From NCBI RefSeq assembly GCF_900119315.1, contig NZ_LT827010.1:7744001-7808000 (forward strand): 64,000 nucleotides of DNA. The letters are read 5' to 3'. Under the pieces are notes generated by a model. It saw only the letters and a list, made by a program, of their open reading frames with translations. It did no database searches and was not told the DNA's origin. The position numbers and the translations under genes are program-made. This document shows, in pieces, positions 34,298-41,666 of this stretch (positions are counted from its first letter, which is position 1; each line of letters begins with the position of its first letter). The DNA is from Actinoplanes sp. SE50/110 (lineage in GTDB: Bacteria > Actinomycetota > Actinomycetes > Mycobacteriales > Micromonosporaceae).

Positions 34298-36211
34298 TCA
34301 GCCCGCTTCCTCGGCCCACACCCGCCAATTATCCAGAACCCCGTGCAGCGCCGGAGTCAGCCAGCCCGGCGCCGACCGCCGGAACACCCCCGGATCCATC
34401 GACCCGGCGCCGGCCGGCAATGCACCGACCAGGTGCGGCACCAGCTCGCTCAGATTCGCCCAGTGCACCAGCTCGGGATCGGCCGGCCAGGCACCGAGGA
34501 TCACCTTCGCCGGTACGCCGCGCCGCTCCAGCGCCTCCAGCGTCAGCGCCGTATGGTTCAGCGTGCCCAGCCCCGCCCGCGCCACCACCAGCACGTTCGC
34601 CCCGAGCGTGGTCGCCAGGTCGGCGAAGGTCCAGGCCTCCCCGGACGGCCGCAATCCCATCGGCACCAGCAGCCCCCCGGCGCCCTCCACCAGCACCAGG
34701 TCGTGCTTGTCCGCCTCGGCCCGGATCGCGTCCACGACCTCGTAGAGCTCCAGCGGCGGCAGATCGGCCACCTTGGCCGCGGCCAGCGGCGCGAGCGGCT
34801 CCGGATACTCGGCCAGCATCTTCACCGTGTCCGGCCCGGCCAGCCGGGTCACCGTCTCCGCATCGGTCGGCTCCCCGGTGATCGTCCCGGTCTGCCCCGG
34901 CTTCACCACGGCCACCCGAAGCCCGGCCGCCTGCGCCGCCGCGGCCACCGCCGCCGTGGTGATCGTCTTCCCCACCTCGGTGTCGGTCCCGGTGACCAGC
35001 ACGATCCCGTGCCACTCACCGGCCGTGGCCGCCCGCCGAGCCGCCGCCTTGACGTCCGGCTCCCCCGCCGCGTCGCCCTCCGAGCCCGCCGCTGCTTCCG
35101 AAGTCCCCGCCGCGCCGCCCACCGAGCCCGCCGCTGATTCCGCGTCTCCCGTCGCCCCGGCTGCTTCCGCCGGTCGCCGACCGACCGAACCTGCTTCTCC
35201 AGGATCCGACATTTCCGATTCATCACCCGAGGATCCGGGTGGGTTCGCGACCGCGGCTCCCTTGTCGAGCTCCGCCCGCGGCGGATCCTCCAGGTCGGTG
35301 ACGGCTGCGGCCGTCTCGTCGCTTCCAGGTTCAACGGGCGGCGCGGTCACATCCTGCGACGGTACGCCGTCAGCCCGCCCGTCGTCCCCCACACCGTGCC
35401 CGCCAGCGCACGGGGAGTGCGACCCCGCCACACCCGAAGATCCCGCCACCGGCTCCGCACCATCCGCACTCCCCGGCCGAGGTGCCCCCGCACCCGGAGG
35501 TCCCGCCACCGGCTCCGAAGCATCCGCGCTCCCCGGCCGAGGTTTCCCCGCACCGGAAGGCCCCGTCAGCGACTCCGCATCGCCCACGCCCCCTGGCCCG
35601 GATTCCCCCGCACCCGGCGATCCCGCCGACGACTTCGAGCCCCCGGTGTCCCTCGACCGAGGCTCCGCCGCGGCCGACGTGTCCGAGCCGCCCGGAGCGG
35701 CAACGGGCGAGGACGGTGAGCCACCGCCCTGCGCGGGCGGCGGAACCGCGGGCCGCAGGCGGTGACCACCACCCCGAGCGGGCAGAGCGGCGGCCGGCAC
35801 CTGACGGCGACCGCCGCCATCATCAGGCGACCCCCCGCCGGGCGGTAGCCGGTGCCCGCTGCCGTAGACAGGCAACGGCGCCGGCCCATCCGGACGCGCA
35901 GCCGCTGCCGGCATATCCCGACCACTGCCGTGAGCAGTCAGCGGAGCGGAAGCCGGCAAACCGTGACCACCACCGCGAACAGGCAACGGAGCGGAAGCCG
36001 GCAAACCGTGACCACCACCGCGAACAGGCAACGGAGCGGGCCCGTCCCGTCGGGCGGGTGTCGTCATGTCGTGGCCGCTGCCGTGCGCCGGCAGCAACGC
36101 CCGGCCTTCCGGCCGGCGGGCCGGCGCCGGGGCGGGGAGGCCGTGGCCGCCGCTACGCCAGCCGCGGGGCAGGGGGGTGACCGCGATCCCGGGGTACGAC
36201 GAGGTGTTCAC
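34298..36211 (-). CDS. bioD: dethiobiotin synthetase with a ~400-residue low-complexity N-terminal extension
   Basis: The C-terminal 240 residues (34298-35020) are a complete dethiobiotin synthetase, with P-loop VTGTDTEVGKT, KPGQTG, VEGAGGLLVPMG and a C-terminal nucleotide region. It closes the ureido ring of biotin from 7,8-diaminopelargonate, CO2 and ATP. In front lie about 397 residues of Gly/Pro/Ala/Ser-rich repeats with GGGHGLPAS and GSAD-EPVAG units, unlike normal BioD (about 220-240 residues). GTG at 36211 makes a GTGA overlap with the bioF stop and has GGAG eight bases before it, so translation through the extension is plausible. An internal start near the domain is the alternative. 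Confidence 0.8.
   Translation of the reverse strand: MNTSSYPGIAVTPLPRGWRSGGHGLPAPAPARRPEGRALLPAHGSGHDMTTPARRDGPAPLPVRGGGHGLPASAPLPVRGGGHGLPASAPLTAHGSGRDMPAAAARPDGPAPLPVYGSGHRLPPGGGSPDDGGGRRQVPAAALPARGGGHRLRPAVPPPAQGGGSPSSPVAAPGGSDTSAAAEPRSRDTGGSKSSAGSPGAGESGPGGVGDAESLTGPSGAGKPRPGSADASEPVAGPPGAGAPRPGSADGAEPVAGSSGVAGSHSPCAGGHGVGDDGRADGVPSQDVTAPPVEPGSDETAAAVTDLEDPPRAELDKGAAVANPPGSSGDESEMSDPGEAGSVGRRPAEAAGATGDAESAAGSVGGAAGTSEAAAGSEGDAAGEPDVKAAARRAATAGEWHGIVLVTGTDTEVGKTITTAAVAAAAQAAGLRVAVVKPGQTGTITGEPTDAETVTRLAGPDTVKMLAEYPEPLAPLAAAKVADLPPLELYEVVDAIRAEADKHDLVLVEGAGGLLVPMGLRPSGEAWTFADLATTLGANVLVVARAGLGTLNHTALTLEALERRGVPAKVILGAWPADPELVHWANLSELVPHLVGALPAGAGSMDPGVFRRSAPGWLTPALHGVLDNWRVWAEEAG
35946..36035. 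repeat. perfect 45-bp tandem duplication inside the bioD extension
   Basis: 35946-35990 and 35991-36035 are identical; on the minus strand each encodes a 15-residue unit around RGGGHGLPASA. Further diverged copies (75-bp-scale GSADxxEPVAG units) lie at about 35440-35640. A multiple of three keeps the frame open. Confidence 0.9.
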
Positions 36212-37344
36212 GGTGCGCACTCCAGGATCACGTCCAGGGCCCGGGTGAAGTCCGCCTCGGGGATGCCCGCGTTGAGGGTCAGGCGCAGGCGCGAGGTGCC
36301 GTCCGGGGTGGACGGCGGACGGAAGCAGCCGACCGCGACGCCCCGGTCGCGGCAGTCGTCGGACCAGGTGAGGGCGGCTTCCGGGCCGGGGGCGACGACC
36401 GACAGGACACCGGCGGCCGGGTCGCGGACCGGGTAGCCGGCGGCGCGCAGCCGGGCGGCGAGCCGCTGCCCGCGCGCGGTCAGGGTGGCCCGCCGGTCGT
36501 CGGCGGCCCGGGCCAGGTCGATCGCGGCGTGGACGCCGGCCACCACGGCGGGCGGCGGGGCGGTGTCGTAGATGAAGGTGCGGCCGGTGTCGATCAGGTG
36601 GCGGATGACCCGTGCGGGGCCGGCGACCACGCCGCCGGCGCCGCCCAGCGACTTGGACAGGGTGGCGGTGACGATCACGTCGGGCTGCCCGGCGAGGCCG
36701 GCCGCCACGACGCCGCCGGCGCCGGCCGGGCCGAGCAGGCCGAGCGCGTGCGCGTCGTCGACGATCAGCAGGGCGCCGCGGGCCGTGGTGACCGCGTGCA
36801 GGGCGGCGAGCGGGGCGAGGTCGCCGTCGACGGAGAAGACCGACTCGGTGACGACCGCGGCGGTGCGGCCCGGGTGGGCGTCGAGGATGGCGGCGACGGC
36901 GGCCGGGTCGTTGTGCGGGGCGACCACCACCGGCCGGCCGGAGATCTTGCAGCCGTCGATCAGCGAGGCGTGGTTGTACGCGTCGGAGACGACCAGGTCG
37001 CAGACCGCCGCGGCGGCCCGGACGACGGCCAGGTTGGCCAGGTAGCCGGAGGAGAAGACCAGCGCGGCCTCGGCGCCCAGCCAGCCGGCCAGCCCGGATT
37101 CCAGCGCGGTGTGCGCGTCGGTGCTGCCGCGGACCAGGCGCGATCCGGTGGCGCCCACCCCGTACGCCGCAATCGCGGACCGCGCCGCCGAGGTCACCGC
37201 GACGTGCCGGGAAAGGCCGAGATAATCGTTTCCGGCCAGGTCGACGACGTCGTCGTCGGCCGGACGTGGCCGCAGGTGACGGGTGAGCCCCGCCTTGGCC
37301 CGGTCGCGGGCCAGGCGATCGAGCGACTCGGACCAGTCAGCCAC
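36208..37344 (-). CDS. bioF: 8-amino-7-oxononanoate synthase
   Basis: This 378-residue PLP enzyme of the alpha-oxoamine synthase family has NDYLGLSRH, TGSRLVRGST, NHASLIDGCK, VDDAHALGLLG and the PLP Lys in TLSKSLGG. It condenses pimeloyl thioester with alanine as the first committed biotin ring step. GTG at 37344 is preferred for the GGAGG at 37349-37353 and the natural family start near ADWSESLDRLARD; an open frame up to 37422 lacks support. It is divergent from bioB and overlaps bioD by GTGA. It shares its fold with the C-terminal domain of the AOS-PKS at 14212. Confidence 0.94.
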   Translation of the reverse strand: MADWSESLDRLARDRAKAGLTRHLRPRPADDDVVDLAGNDYLGLSRHVAVTSAARSAIAAYGVGATGSRLVRGSTDAHTALESGLAGWLGAEAALVFSSGYLANLAVVRAAAAVCDLVVSDAYNHASLIDGCKISGRPVVVAPHNDPAAVAAILDAHPGRTAAVVTESVFSVDGDLAPLAALHAVTTARGALLIVDDAHALGLLGPAGAGGVVAAGLAGQPDVIVTATLSKSLGGAGGVVAGPARVIRHLIDTGRTFIYDTAPPPAVVAGVHAAIDLARAADDRRATLTARGQRLAARLRAAGYPVRDPAAGVLSVVAPGPEAALTWSDDCRDRGVAVGCFRPPSTPDGTSRLRLTLNAGIPEADFTRALDVILECAP

Positions 37345-37363
37345 AACGCCTCCAGACAAGCAT

Positions 37364-37390
37364 GAGGCCCCCGGGAGATCACGGGGCCTC
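37364..37390. promoter_or_regulatory. inverted repeat in the bioF leader / bioB-bioF divergent gap
   Basis: GAGGCCCC (37364-37371) and GGGGCCTC (37383-37390) form a perfect 8-bp stem with an 11-base loop, 20 bases before the bioF start. A related element CCCCGGAGATCACG recurs near 37411, so the gap holds a direct repeat around GAGATCACG. It could be an operator or an attenuating hairpin. No known BirA or BioQ site was recognised. Confidence 0.4.
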
Positions 37391-37454
37391 CGGTGATCGA
37401 CGGGATCGGCCCCGGAGATCACGAGAACCGGAAACTACCACCCACGTCCGACCG

Positions 37455-37489
37455 TTCTTACCGCGCCGGAGAGTCTGTAGGGTACGGAC
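37455..37489 (+). promoter_or_regulatory. predicted leaderless promoter of bioB
   Basis: TTCTTA (37455-37460) and TAGGGT (37478-37483) are separated by 17 bases, and the ATG lies 7 bases after the -10 hexamer, so transcription would start on or next to the start codon. The -35 match is weak. Confidence 0.45.
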
Positions 37490-38485
37490 ATGCCTCAGAT
37501 CCTCGACCGGGCACGTGCCCGGGTTCTCGACGGCGGCGCCGGCCTCGATCAGGCCGGGATCCTCGAGATCCTGCGACTGCCCGACGACGACCTGCCCGAG
37601 CTCCTGCAGCTCGCTCATGATGTGCGGATGAAGTGGTGCGGCCCGGAGGTCGAGGTCGAGGGCATCGTCTCGCTGAAGACCGGCGGCTGCCCGGAGGACT
37701 GCCATTTCTGCTCGCAGTCCGGCCTGTTCGCGTCGCCGGTGCGGGCCGCCTGGCTGGACATCCCGTCCCTGGTCGAGGCGGCCAAGCAGACCGCCGCGAC
37801 GGGCGCCACCGAGTTCTGCATCGTGGCCGCGGTGCGCGGTCCCGACCAGCGGCTGATGGACCAGATGCGGCAGGGCGTCAAGGCGATCCGGGAGGCGGTC
37901 GACATCCAGGTCGCCGCCAGCCTGGGCATGCTCTCCCAGGAGCAGGTCGACGACCTGGTCGACATGGGCGTGCATCGATACAATCACAATCTCGAGACCT
38001 GCCGGTCGTTCTTCCCGAACGTGGTGACCACCCATTCGTGGGAGGAGCGCTGGTCCACCCTGCAGATGGTCCGCGAGTCCGGCATGGAGGTCTGCTGCGG
38101 CGGCATCCTGGGCATGGGCGAGACGATCGAGCAGCGCGCCGAGTTCGCCGCCCAGCTCGCCGAGCTGGACCCGCACGAGGTCCCGATGAACTTCCTCTCC
38201 CCTCGCCCGGGCACCCCGTTCGGTGACCGGCCGGTGGTCGAGGGCAAGGACGCGCTGCGGGCGATCGCCGCGTTCCGGCTGGCGATGCCGCGGACGATCC
38301 TGCGGTTCGCCGGCGGCCGGGAGCTGACGCTGGGCGACCTGGGCACCCGGGACGGCCTGCTCGGCGGCATCAACGCGATGATCGTCGGGAATTACCTGAC
38401 CACGCTGGGCCGTTCGGCCACCGCCGACCTGGAGCTGCTCCAGGATCTGCAGATGCCGATCAAAGCCCTGTCGGCGACCCTCTGA
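37490..38485 (+). CDS. bioB: biotin synthase
   Basis: This 331-residue radical-SAM enzyme has the cluster motif C67-x3-C71-x2-C74 in GGCPEDCHFCSQS. Downstream residues of the auxiliary cluster site appear in VAAVRGP, YNHNLETC, CCGGILGMGE and NFLSPRPGTPF. It inserts sulfur into dethiobiotin. No Shine-Dalgarno is obvious, consistent with the leaderless promoter. It is followed after one base by bsaP and is divergent from bioF-bioD. No bioA is visible in the window, so that step is encoded elsewhere. Confidence 0.96.
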   Translation: MPQILDRARARVLDGGAGLDQAGILEILRLPDDDLPELLQLAHDVRMKWCGPEVEVEGIVSLKTGGCPEDCHFCSQSGLFASPVRAAWLDIPSLVEAAKQTAATGATEFCIVAAVRGPDQRLMDQMRQGVKAIREAVDIQVAASLGMLSQEQVDDLVDMGVHRYNHNLETCRSFFPNVVTTHSWEERWSTLQMVRESGMEVCCGGILGMGETIEQRAEFAAQLAELDPHEVPMNFLSPRPGTPFGDRPVVEGKDALRAIAAFRLAMPRTILRFAGGRELTLGDLGTRDGLLGGINAMIVGNYLTTLGRSATADLELLQDLQMPIKALSATL

Positions 38486-38486
38486 G

Positions 38487-38663
38487 ATGTTCTGCGACCG
38501 GTGTGGCGAGGCGACCGCCACGGGCGATCACACGGGGTGCGCGGCGGCCCGCGAGCTGGAGCCGCCCCGTTACTGCCCGGAGTGCCGCCGCCGGATGAAG
38601 GTGCAGGTGCTGCCGACCGGCTGGACGGCCACCTGCGTGGAGCACGGCACCCGGCGAGGGTGA
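38487..38663 (+). CDS. bsaP: biotin synthase auxiliary protein (BsaP-like)
   Basis: This 58-residue Cys-rich protein starts one base after the bioB stop, with MFCDRCGEATATGDHTGC and YCPECRRRMKVQVLPTGW visible. Two CxxC pairs and a late Cys suit metal or Fe-S binding. In mycobacteria the small gene directly after bioB encodes BsaP, reported to be needed for biotin synthase function; position, size and motif pattern agree. It is easily missed by length cut-offs. Confidence 0.8.
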   Translation: MFCDRCGEATATGDHTGCAAARELEPPRYCPECRRRMKVQVLPTGWTATCVEHGTRRG

Positions 38664-38717
38664 CCCCGAGGGTGGCGGCGGGCCTGAATCAGTACCCACC
38701 GCCACCCCTCTGACCCG

Positions 38718-39761
38718 TCACCCGGAGGTGGCGGGAGTATCCAAGGACGCCGGCTGACCCGCCAGTGGCAGGGTGACGCTGGCCAGGGCCCCGTCACGCG
38801 CCAGCTCGCCGTGGCCGAGGCGGCGCAGGGTGCGCAGCGTCGCCACGTCGTCCGCGCCGGTGTGCGCCACCAGCGCGGCCAGCCCGGACCGCTCGGCGTG
38901 CGCCCGCAGCCGGCGCAGCAGCGCCGTGCCCAGCCCACGACGCTGCCAGGCGTCCTCGACCAGCACGGTGATCTCGCCCAGCTGCCCCTCGACGATCAGG
39001 CCGGCGGTGCCCACCACCCGGCCGGCCGTGGTGACCGCGAGCAGAGTCAGCCCACCGGCCGGCTCCAGCAGCCGGCGCAGCCGGGACTCGGTGGGCGGAC
39101 CGGCCGGATAGCGCCGCCGCAGGGCCGCGGCCGAGCAGTGCCGGTGCAGCTCGGCGACGGCGGCCAGATCGTCCGCGGTGGCCGGGCGCAGGGTCACCTC
39201 GGCTCCGTCGGGCAGCAGGAAGGTCACGTTCTCCCGCTGGTGGCGGGTGACCGCGGCGGCCAGCTCGACCAGGGCCTGGGCCCGCGCGTACTCCGCGGGG
39301 GTGAACGCGGGGAGCGCGCGGAGCACCTCGTACGACCCGCCGGCCGGGTCGGCCAGGGTCATCCGACCGCCGTGCACGCCGGGCCGGTCGAAGGCCGGGT
39401 GCGGACGCCAGCGCACGTCGGTCGCGTCGAGCAGGGCCACCAGCGTCTCGCCGAGCGAGTCGGGCTCGTGCACCAGGCGGCCGGCCATCGCGAGCGCGCG
39501 GGTGGGCTGGTCGGCCAGGCCCTGCGCCTCGGCACGGGTCACGAACGCATCCCGCCCGCGGCCCTTGGTCACCGCGGCCAGCAGGTCGGCCTCGGTCATC
39601 GCGTCCGGTGCGTCGACCAGGAAGTCGTCGACCGCGCCGCCCTCGGTGGTGTGCACCTGGACGGCGAGGATGTTGACCGATTTCAGGGCGAGGCTCGCGG
39701 TCAGCACGGAGAGATAGCCGGGGCGGTCGTCGACCGTGGCCCGGATCCGCCACAACGCCAT
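38718..39761 (-). CDS. ACT-domain plus GNAT acetyltransferase protein
   Basis: The 347-residue protein begins with an ACT-like ligand-binding fold (ALWRIRATVDDRPGYLSVLT) and a second diverged ACT-like stretch. It ends in a GNAT domain (about residues 200-335) with LRPATADDLAAVAEL and the acetyl-CoA loop QRRGLGTALLRRL. Such fusions couple amino-acid sensing to acyl transfer; target unknown. ATG at 39761 is chosen because AAGGAG is well placed before it; GTG at 39770 would overlap that site. It lies back to back with a second ACT protein on the same strand. Confidence 0.82.
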   Translation of the reverse strand: MALWRIRATVDDRPGYLSVLTASLALKSVNILAVQVHTTEGGAVDDFLVDAPDAMTEADLLAAVTKGRGRDAFVTRAEAQGLADQPTRALAMAGRLVHEPDSLGETLVALLDATDVRWRPHPAFDRPGVHGGRMTLADPAGGSYEVLRALPAFTPAEYARAQALVELAAAVTRHQRENVTFLLPDGAEVTLRPATADDLAAVAELHRHCSAAALRRRYPAGPPTESRLRRLLEPAGGLTLLAVTTAGRVVGTAGLIVEGQLGEITVLVEDAWQRRGLGTALLRRLRAHAERSGLAALVAHTGADDVATLRTLRRLGHGELARDGALASVTLPLAGQPASLDTPATSG

Positions 39762-39849
39762 GCGGGGCACTCCTTTCGCTCTGCCTCAAGAGTGCCCCGG
39801 CGTTGTTGCCGTCGTATTGCCTGAGCTGCTATTTCGCGGGTTGTGATCG

Positions 39850-40557
39850 TCACACCCGGACGGTGGCGGCGGTCACCGTGTCGAGCCGGTCGCCGAGGAT
39901 CACCGCGGCCGCCCGGACCAGCTGCGCCACCCGGTCCACCTCGGTCACGTGGAACGCCGCGGCCGGCAGCTCCGCCTCGTCGGTGCGGGCCAGCACCAGG
40001 ACCAGCCCGGCCCGGCCGAACGGCGCCACCGCGTACCGCGCGCCGCCCGGCTCGGTCAACGGCCGGGCCCGCAGCGGGGTCACCTCGGGCAGGCGCAGCG
40101 GCGACGGGGCCCGCCAACTCGCGTACGTCACCTGTGGCTCGTGTCCCGTCCCGGGCCCGCCGTTGCGGCTGGCCCAGTCGGCCGGGACCACCGCGGCCGC
40201 CGCCCAGTCCGCCGCCAGCAGCCCGGGCATCGCGTCGACCAGGGTGGCCAGGCCGTCCGCCGGGTTCGCCGCCACCTGGGCGAGCAGTTCGGCGTCGTGG
40301 CCCCCGTTGACCGGCGCGCCGATGGCCTTCCACACCCCGTCGACCTGCACCCCGGGGATCGCGGCGAGCCCGGCCAACAGCCGGTCGACCCGGGCCGCAC
40401 CCGGCCAGACCACGGTGAAGTCGTCGACCGCCCGCCCGCCGAGACGTTCCAGCACCACCACCTGGACGATGTCCGCGCCGGCCACGCCGAGGGTGCGCGC
40501 GACCTGACCGAGGGCGCCGGGACGGTCCGGCAGGGTGACTCGAACCCGCAGCAACAT
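39850..40557 (-). CDS. ACT-domain amino-acid-binding protein
   Basis: The 235-residue protein starts at ATG 40557 after GGAGGAG. It begins LRVRVTLPDRPGALGQVART and DIVQVVVLERLGGRAVDDF, a classic ACT fold in which the Gly of RPGALG binds ligand. The C-terminal half (FGRAGLVLVLARTDEAELPA onward) is less conserved and could be a GAF-like or second regulatory fold. There is no catalytic domain, so a regulatory role is inferred. The start of the next gene on this strand lies 88 bases further on. Confidence 0.75.
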   Translation of the reverse strand: MLLRVRVTLPDRPGALGQVARTLGVAGADIVQVVVLERLGGRAVDDFTVVWPGAARVDRLLAGLAAIPGVQVDGVWKAIGAPVNGGHDAELLAQVAANPADGLATLVDAMPGLLAADWAAAAVVPADWASRNGGPGTGHEPQVTYASWRAPSPLRLPEVTPLRARPLTEPGGARYAVAPFGRAGLVLVLARTDEAELPAAAFHVTEVDRVAQLVRAAAVILGDRLDTVTAATVRV

Positions 40558-40723
40558 GTGACTCCTCCCGTCGCGGACGGCCCGGTGCCGCCGTCCCCTG
40601 ACCACCCTGCCGACTCCGCGTTTCCGACCGGTTGCACGGCCGTGTCCCCGCCGTCAAGCCGGTCGGTGATGCCGGATCTCACAACTCACCGCGGGCAGGC
40701 GCGGCTCCGGCTTCACCCGTCCA

Positions 40724-40739
40724 TGTCCGGTGTCGGACA
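40724..40739. promoter_or_regulatory. palindrome upstream of the Cys-rich protein/reductase pair
   Basis: TGTCCG and CGGACA are perfect arms around GTGT, ending 23 bases before ATG 40763. TAGAGT (40751-40756) stands 7 bases before that ATG as a leaderless-type -10. The palindrome would overlap the RNA-polymerase -35 zone, an operator-like position (inference). Confidence 0.4.
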
Positions 40740-40762
40740 CTCCCGCCCACTAGAGTCGGGGA

Positions 40763-40882
40763 ATGATTTGCGAGGCTTGCCGGGAACGGCGGCATGTCGA
40801 CTGCAAGGGTGGCTCGTGGTGCGACTGCCAGCACCGGCCGGCCGAGCCGACCCCGCCGGTGACCGGCCCACCCGGCGAGTGA
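40763..40882 (+). CDS. 39-residue Cys-rich small protein
   Basis: The protein starts MICEACRERRHVDCKGG, continues SWCDCQHRP and has an acidic/Pro tail. Five Cys and two His in 39 residues suggest metal binding. CGGGGA and a TAGAGT box precede the ATG. The stop overlaps the next gene's GTG by GTGA, which argues for real translation and coupling to the reductase gene. I do not know a characterised homologue. Confidence 0.65.
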   Translation: MICEACRERRHVDCKGGSWCDCQHRPAEPTPPVTGPPGE

Positions 40883-41589
40883 GCGCCCTCCCGGACACCC
40901 GGGACGGGTTGGTCGAGCGCTATCCGCGCGCCGACCGGCCCACCCTCCGGGTGAATTTCATCGCCAGCGCGGACGGCGCGGTCAGCGTGGACGGCCTCTC
41001 CGCCGGGTTGCAGGGCCCGGGCGACAAGGAGGTATTCGACACCCTGCGGATGCTCGGGGACGCGCTGATCGTGGCGGCCGGCACGGTACGCGCCGAGCGG
41101 TACGACGCGCTGCGCCTGACCGCCGAGGACCGGGCCTGGCGGGTGGCGCACGGGCTGCCCGAGTTCCCGCTCATGGTGATCGTCTCCGGTTCGCTCGACC
41201 TGGATCCGGAGCAATTGATCTTCTCGGACGCGCCGATCCGCCCGATCGTGATCACCCACCGGGGCGCGCCGGATTCCCCGATCCGGGCGGTGGCCGAGGT
41301 GCTGGAGCTGGGCGACGACCGGGTCGACCTGGCCGCCGGGGTGGCCGAGCTGCACCGGCGCGGCGCCACCCAGCTGCTCTGCGAGGGCGGGCCGGGCCTG
41401 CTCGGCTCGATGATCGCCGCCGACCTGGTCGACGAGCTGTGTCTCACGGTGGCGCCGCTGCTGGCCGGCGGCTCGGCCGGCCGGATCGCGAGCGGTCCGC
41501 CGACGCCGCCGCGGCCGATGTCACTGCGGCACGCGCTGACCCGGGAGGACATGCTCTTCCTCCGCTACACGCGTGTCGTCCACAGCTGA
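40879..41589 (+). CDS. RibD C-terminal-type pyrimidine reductase family protein
   Basis: The 236-residue protein resembles the reductase half of RibD and the dihydrofolate-reductase-like fold. It shows LRVNFIASADGAVSVDGLSA near the N-terminus, VAAGTVRAERYDALR, and LCEGGPGLLGSMIAADLVDE in the C-terminal NADPH region. Family enzymes reduce a ribosylaminopyrimidine in riboflavin synthesis. A lone reductase domain without deaminase or other rib genes nearby often has an uncharacterised substrate. GTG at 40879 overlaps the small-protein stop; longer upstream frames are not supported. Confidence 0.87.
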   Translation: MSALPDTRDGLVERYPRADRPTLRVNFIASADGAVSVDGLSAGLQGPGDKEVFDTLRMLGDALIVAAGTVRAERYDALRLTAEDRAWRVAHGLPEFPLMVIVSGSLDLDPEQLIFSDAPIRPIVITHRGAPDSPIRAVAEVLELGDDRVDLAAGVAELHRRGATQLLCEGGPGLLGSMIAADLVDELCLTVAPLLAGGSAGRIASGPPTPPRPMSLRHALTREDMLFLRYTRVVHS

Positions 41590-41666
41590 TCAAGATCTTG
41601 TGCATAACTCTGTGGATGGACCCCACCGGTGGTAGCCCGAGCGTTTTGTCATACCGCTGAGGCAAC

